NCBI GenBank assembly: GCA_032716605.1
Contig: CM064573.1
Location: forward strand, 7,090,543 to 7,154,542
Source of the DNA: Paralithodes platypus
Lineage: Eukaryota > Arthropoda > Malacostraca > Decapoda > Lithodidae
Direction: 5' to 3'
Length of the DNA: 64,000 bases
Shown: piece after piece, positions 62,742 through 64,000 of the stretch
Position numbering within the stretch: position 1 is the stretch's first letter
How the letters are laid out: each line of letters opens with the position of its first letter
Notes under the pieces: generated by a model
Database searches by the model: none
Told to the model about the DNA's origin: nothing
Seen by the model: only the letters and a program-made list of their open reading frames with translations
Made by a program: the position numbers and the translations under genes

Positions 62742-64000
62742 TGTGGGACCAACCACACTCAACAGGCCCTCACAGTTACATAATATGACCTCTAGGTATA
62801 CAACATGACTGCTATCGTATATAGGTTACTACATATCTCCCCATAAAGGGTGCAGTAGGTAAAGTGGTCCCAGGGTAGGTCATAATCTCAGGTGGGGGTG
62901 GCCTCAGGGGATCCACCAACGCCTCTCCTACATTACTTACCAGAAAATGTGGAGTCCTAGTATTATGAGGGTAAAGGTTATGTGCCGGGCAGACTCTATG
63001 ATGGTGGGGTCATGGTTACTTTGGGAGGGACTGGAAATTCATATACATTTTCAAAGTGGAGATAAGATAATATTTATACATTACAAATCATGTATATGTA
63101 TATGGTTTCCTCTAATTGTATTGTATTACTGACAATCTGAGCTCAGTACTACTGTATACGCATCCCGCGTTAACATTATCTTTCCAAAATCAGAATGCAA
63201 ATATGGGATATCTGACACTTTTTTTTCCTTTACACCGACACCTTTTTTACAAGTGACAGTCAGGATTCAGGCAGATTGATGGCGGGAAGTGCTAAAGGTT
63301 TATTATTTTACTGAATACATTTTACTGTATAAGCCTTACGTAAACAAATAATCGTACATAAATCTGCCTATTTGTGTATCTTTATATAACCAAGAAGTAT
63401 TGGGGGAGTTATAATAATTCAATAATTTGAGTTTATATAACTTGTTACCACATCAAATACTGCCATACCTTATACACCTTCAGCAACTAATGACCGATGA
63501 TAATAATTGTGCCCCGTTAGTTCACACTGAGCCATTACAGGTAATTGTCACGGACTGGCTATGTTGAAATATAGGTTTCACCATGGACATAATTAGGGGC
63601 TATAAATCCATTAATTCCCATAATGATATATGTGGTGACATTCCAGGAGGAATTTATTTGTGTGTAAAGTATTTAATACAGGACAGTAATTAAATTCACA
63701 GGTTATAATGTCTAAAGAGGAAACGTTAATATCACAAACGCTATAGTTACTTTGTAGGCTATTTACATACGATATCTTTTCAAACCCTCTTTTATAATAC
63801 TATACAGTAAAACTCATACACATAACCCTCTATAAAACCCTTGACGGTATAAAAGTCACTCCACAAATATGTCTATAGCAAACATAGAATCGTACTATTA
63901 TTTTTCGTTCTCTTTAGGAAGATTAATTGTTTCCCGATACAGATATTCAAATTCAGAGGAAATACAATTGCACCTTTTAGTCCTTCTTTTTCCAGTTCAG
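62742..64000. other. no gene recognised
   Basis: AT-rich DNA to the end of the window with no repeats, coding bias or RNA gene signals that I can support. Confidence 0.6.

Noticed and set aside
60695..62808. Frames of up to 671 codons rich in Leu, Val, Tyr
   Set aside because: They are a 35-bp tandem repeat open in all three plus frames; no domain or conservation.

Overview
The window looks like intergenic, repeat-dominated DNA from an animal genome, most likely a decapod crustacean (shrimp, crab or a relative). The reasons are very dense (GA)n, (CA)n and (ATT)n microsatellites, several minisatellites over 1 kb long, many families of non-LTR retrotransposons typical of aquatic arthropods, a piggyBac element, tRNA-derived SINEs, and no recognisable host exon. 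The species call is an inference. I see no prokaryotic, organellar or viral gene.

Region 1-7980: an antisense CR1-like fragment beside a (GA)n tract, a 31-bp minisatellite, a tRNA-Val-derived SINE, a small RTE-like relic with a GATA tail, a TTAA-flanked MITE candidate, a short reverse-transcriptase relic, and a 1.1-kb minisatellite of mixed 31- and 19-bp units.

Region 7981-36314 is one very large imperfect inverted repeat. The left arm (7981-20142) matches the right arm (21361-36314) in reverse complement along its whole length. The match runs to the last base before a 100-N assembly gap (20143-20242). Three retrotransposon insertions differ between the arms: a nearly intact CR1-like copy in the left arm, and a decayed CR1-like copy and an L2-like copy in the right arm. 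Each insertion therefore has an empty site in the other arm. Both CR1-like copies sit inside (CT)n microsatellites. The arms also share a 60-bp minisatellite (24 clean units on the left, about 17 eroded units on the right), a 55-bp tandem repeat, small MITEs and two RT relics. The duplication may be real, or it may be a haplotig joined in inverted orientation.

Region 36315-49300: a Jockey-type 3' end fragment, a decayed retroelement with an RT and a nuclease-like C-terminal domain (40.8-42.9 kb, minus), and a 5'-truncated Jockey-like element bounded by a 13-bp target-site duplication (44.3-47.3 kb, plus), separated by featureless AT-rich DNA.

Region 49300-56342 is rich in DNA transposons: a complete 3.7-kb piggyBac element with TTAA target sites, terminal repeats and a transposase broken by one frameshift; a second tRNA-Val SINE; a 227-bp TTAA MITE; and a 1.3-kb Tigger/pogo-type element that has lost its DDE domain but keeps the DNA-binding head and the tail.

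Region 56343-64000: a 196-bp (CA)n tract, purine-rich DNA, an antisense non-LTR RT pseudogene (58.7-59.9 kb), a 1.9-kb minisatellite of 35-bp units, and unremarkable AT-rich sequence to the end. No genes cooperate here in a pathway; the content is mobile elements at different stages of decay and the simple repeats they sit in.
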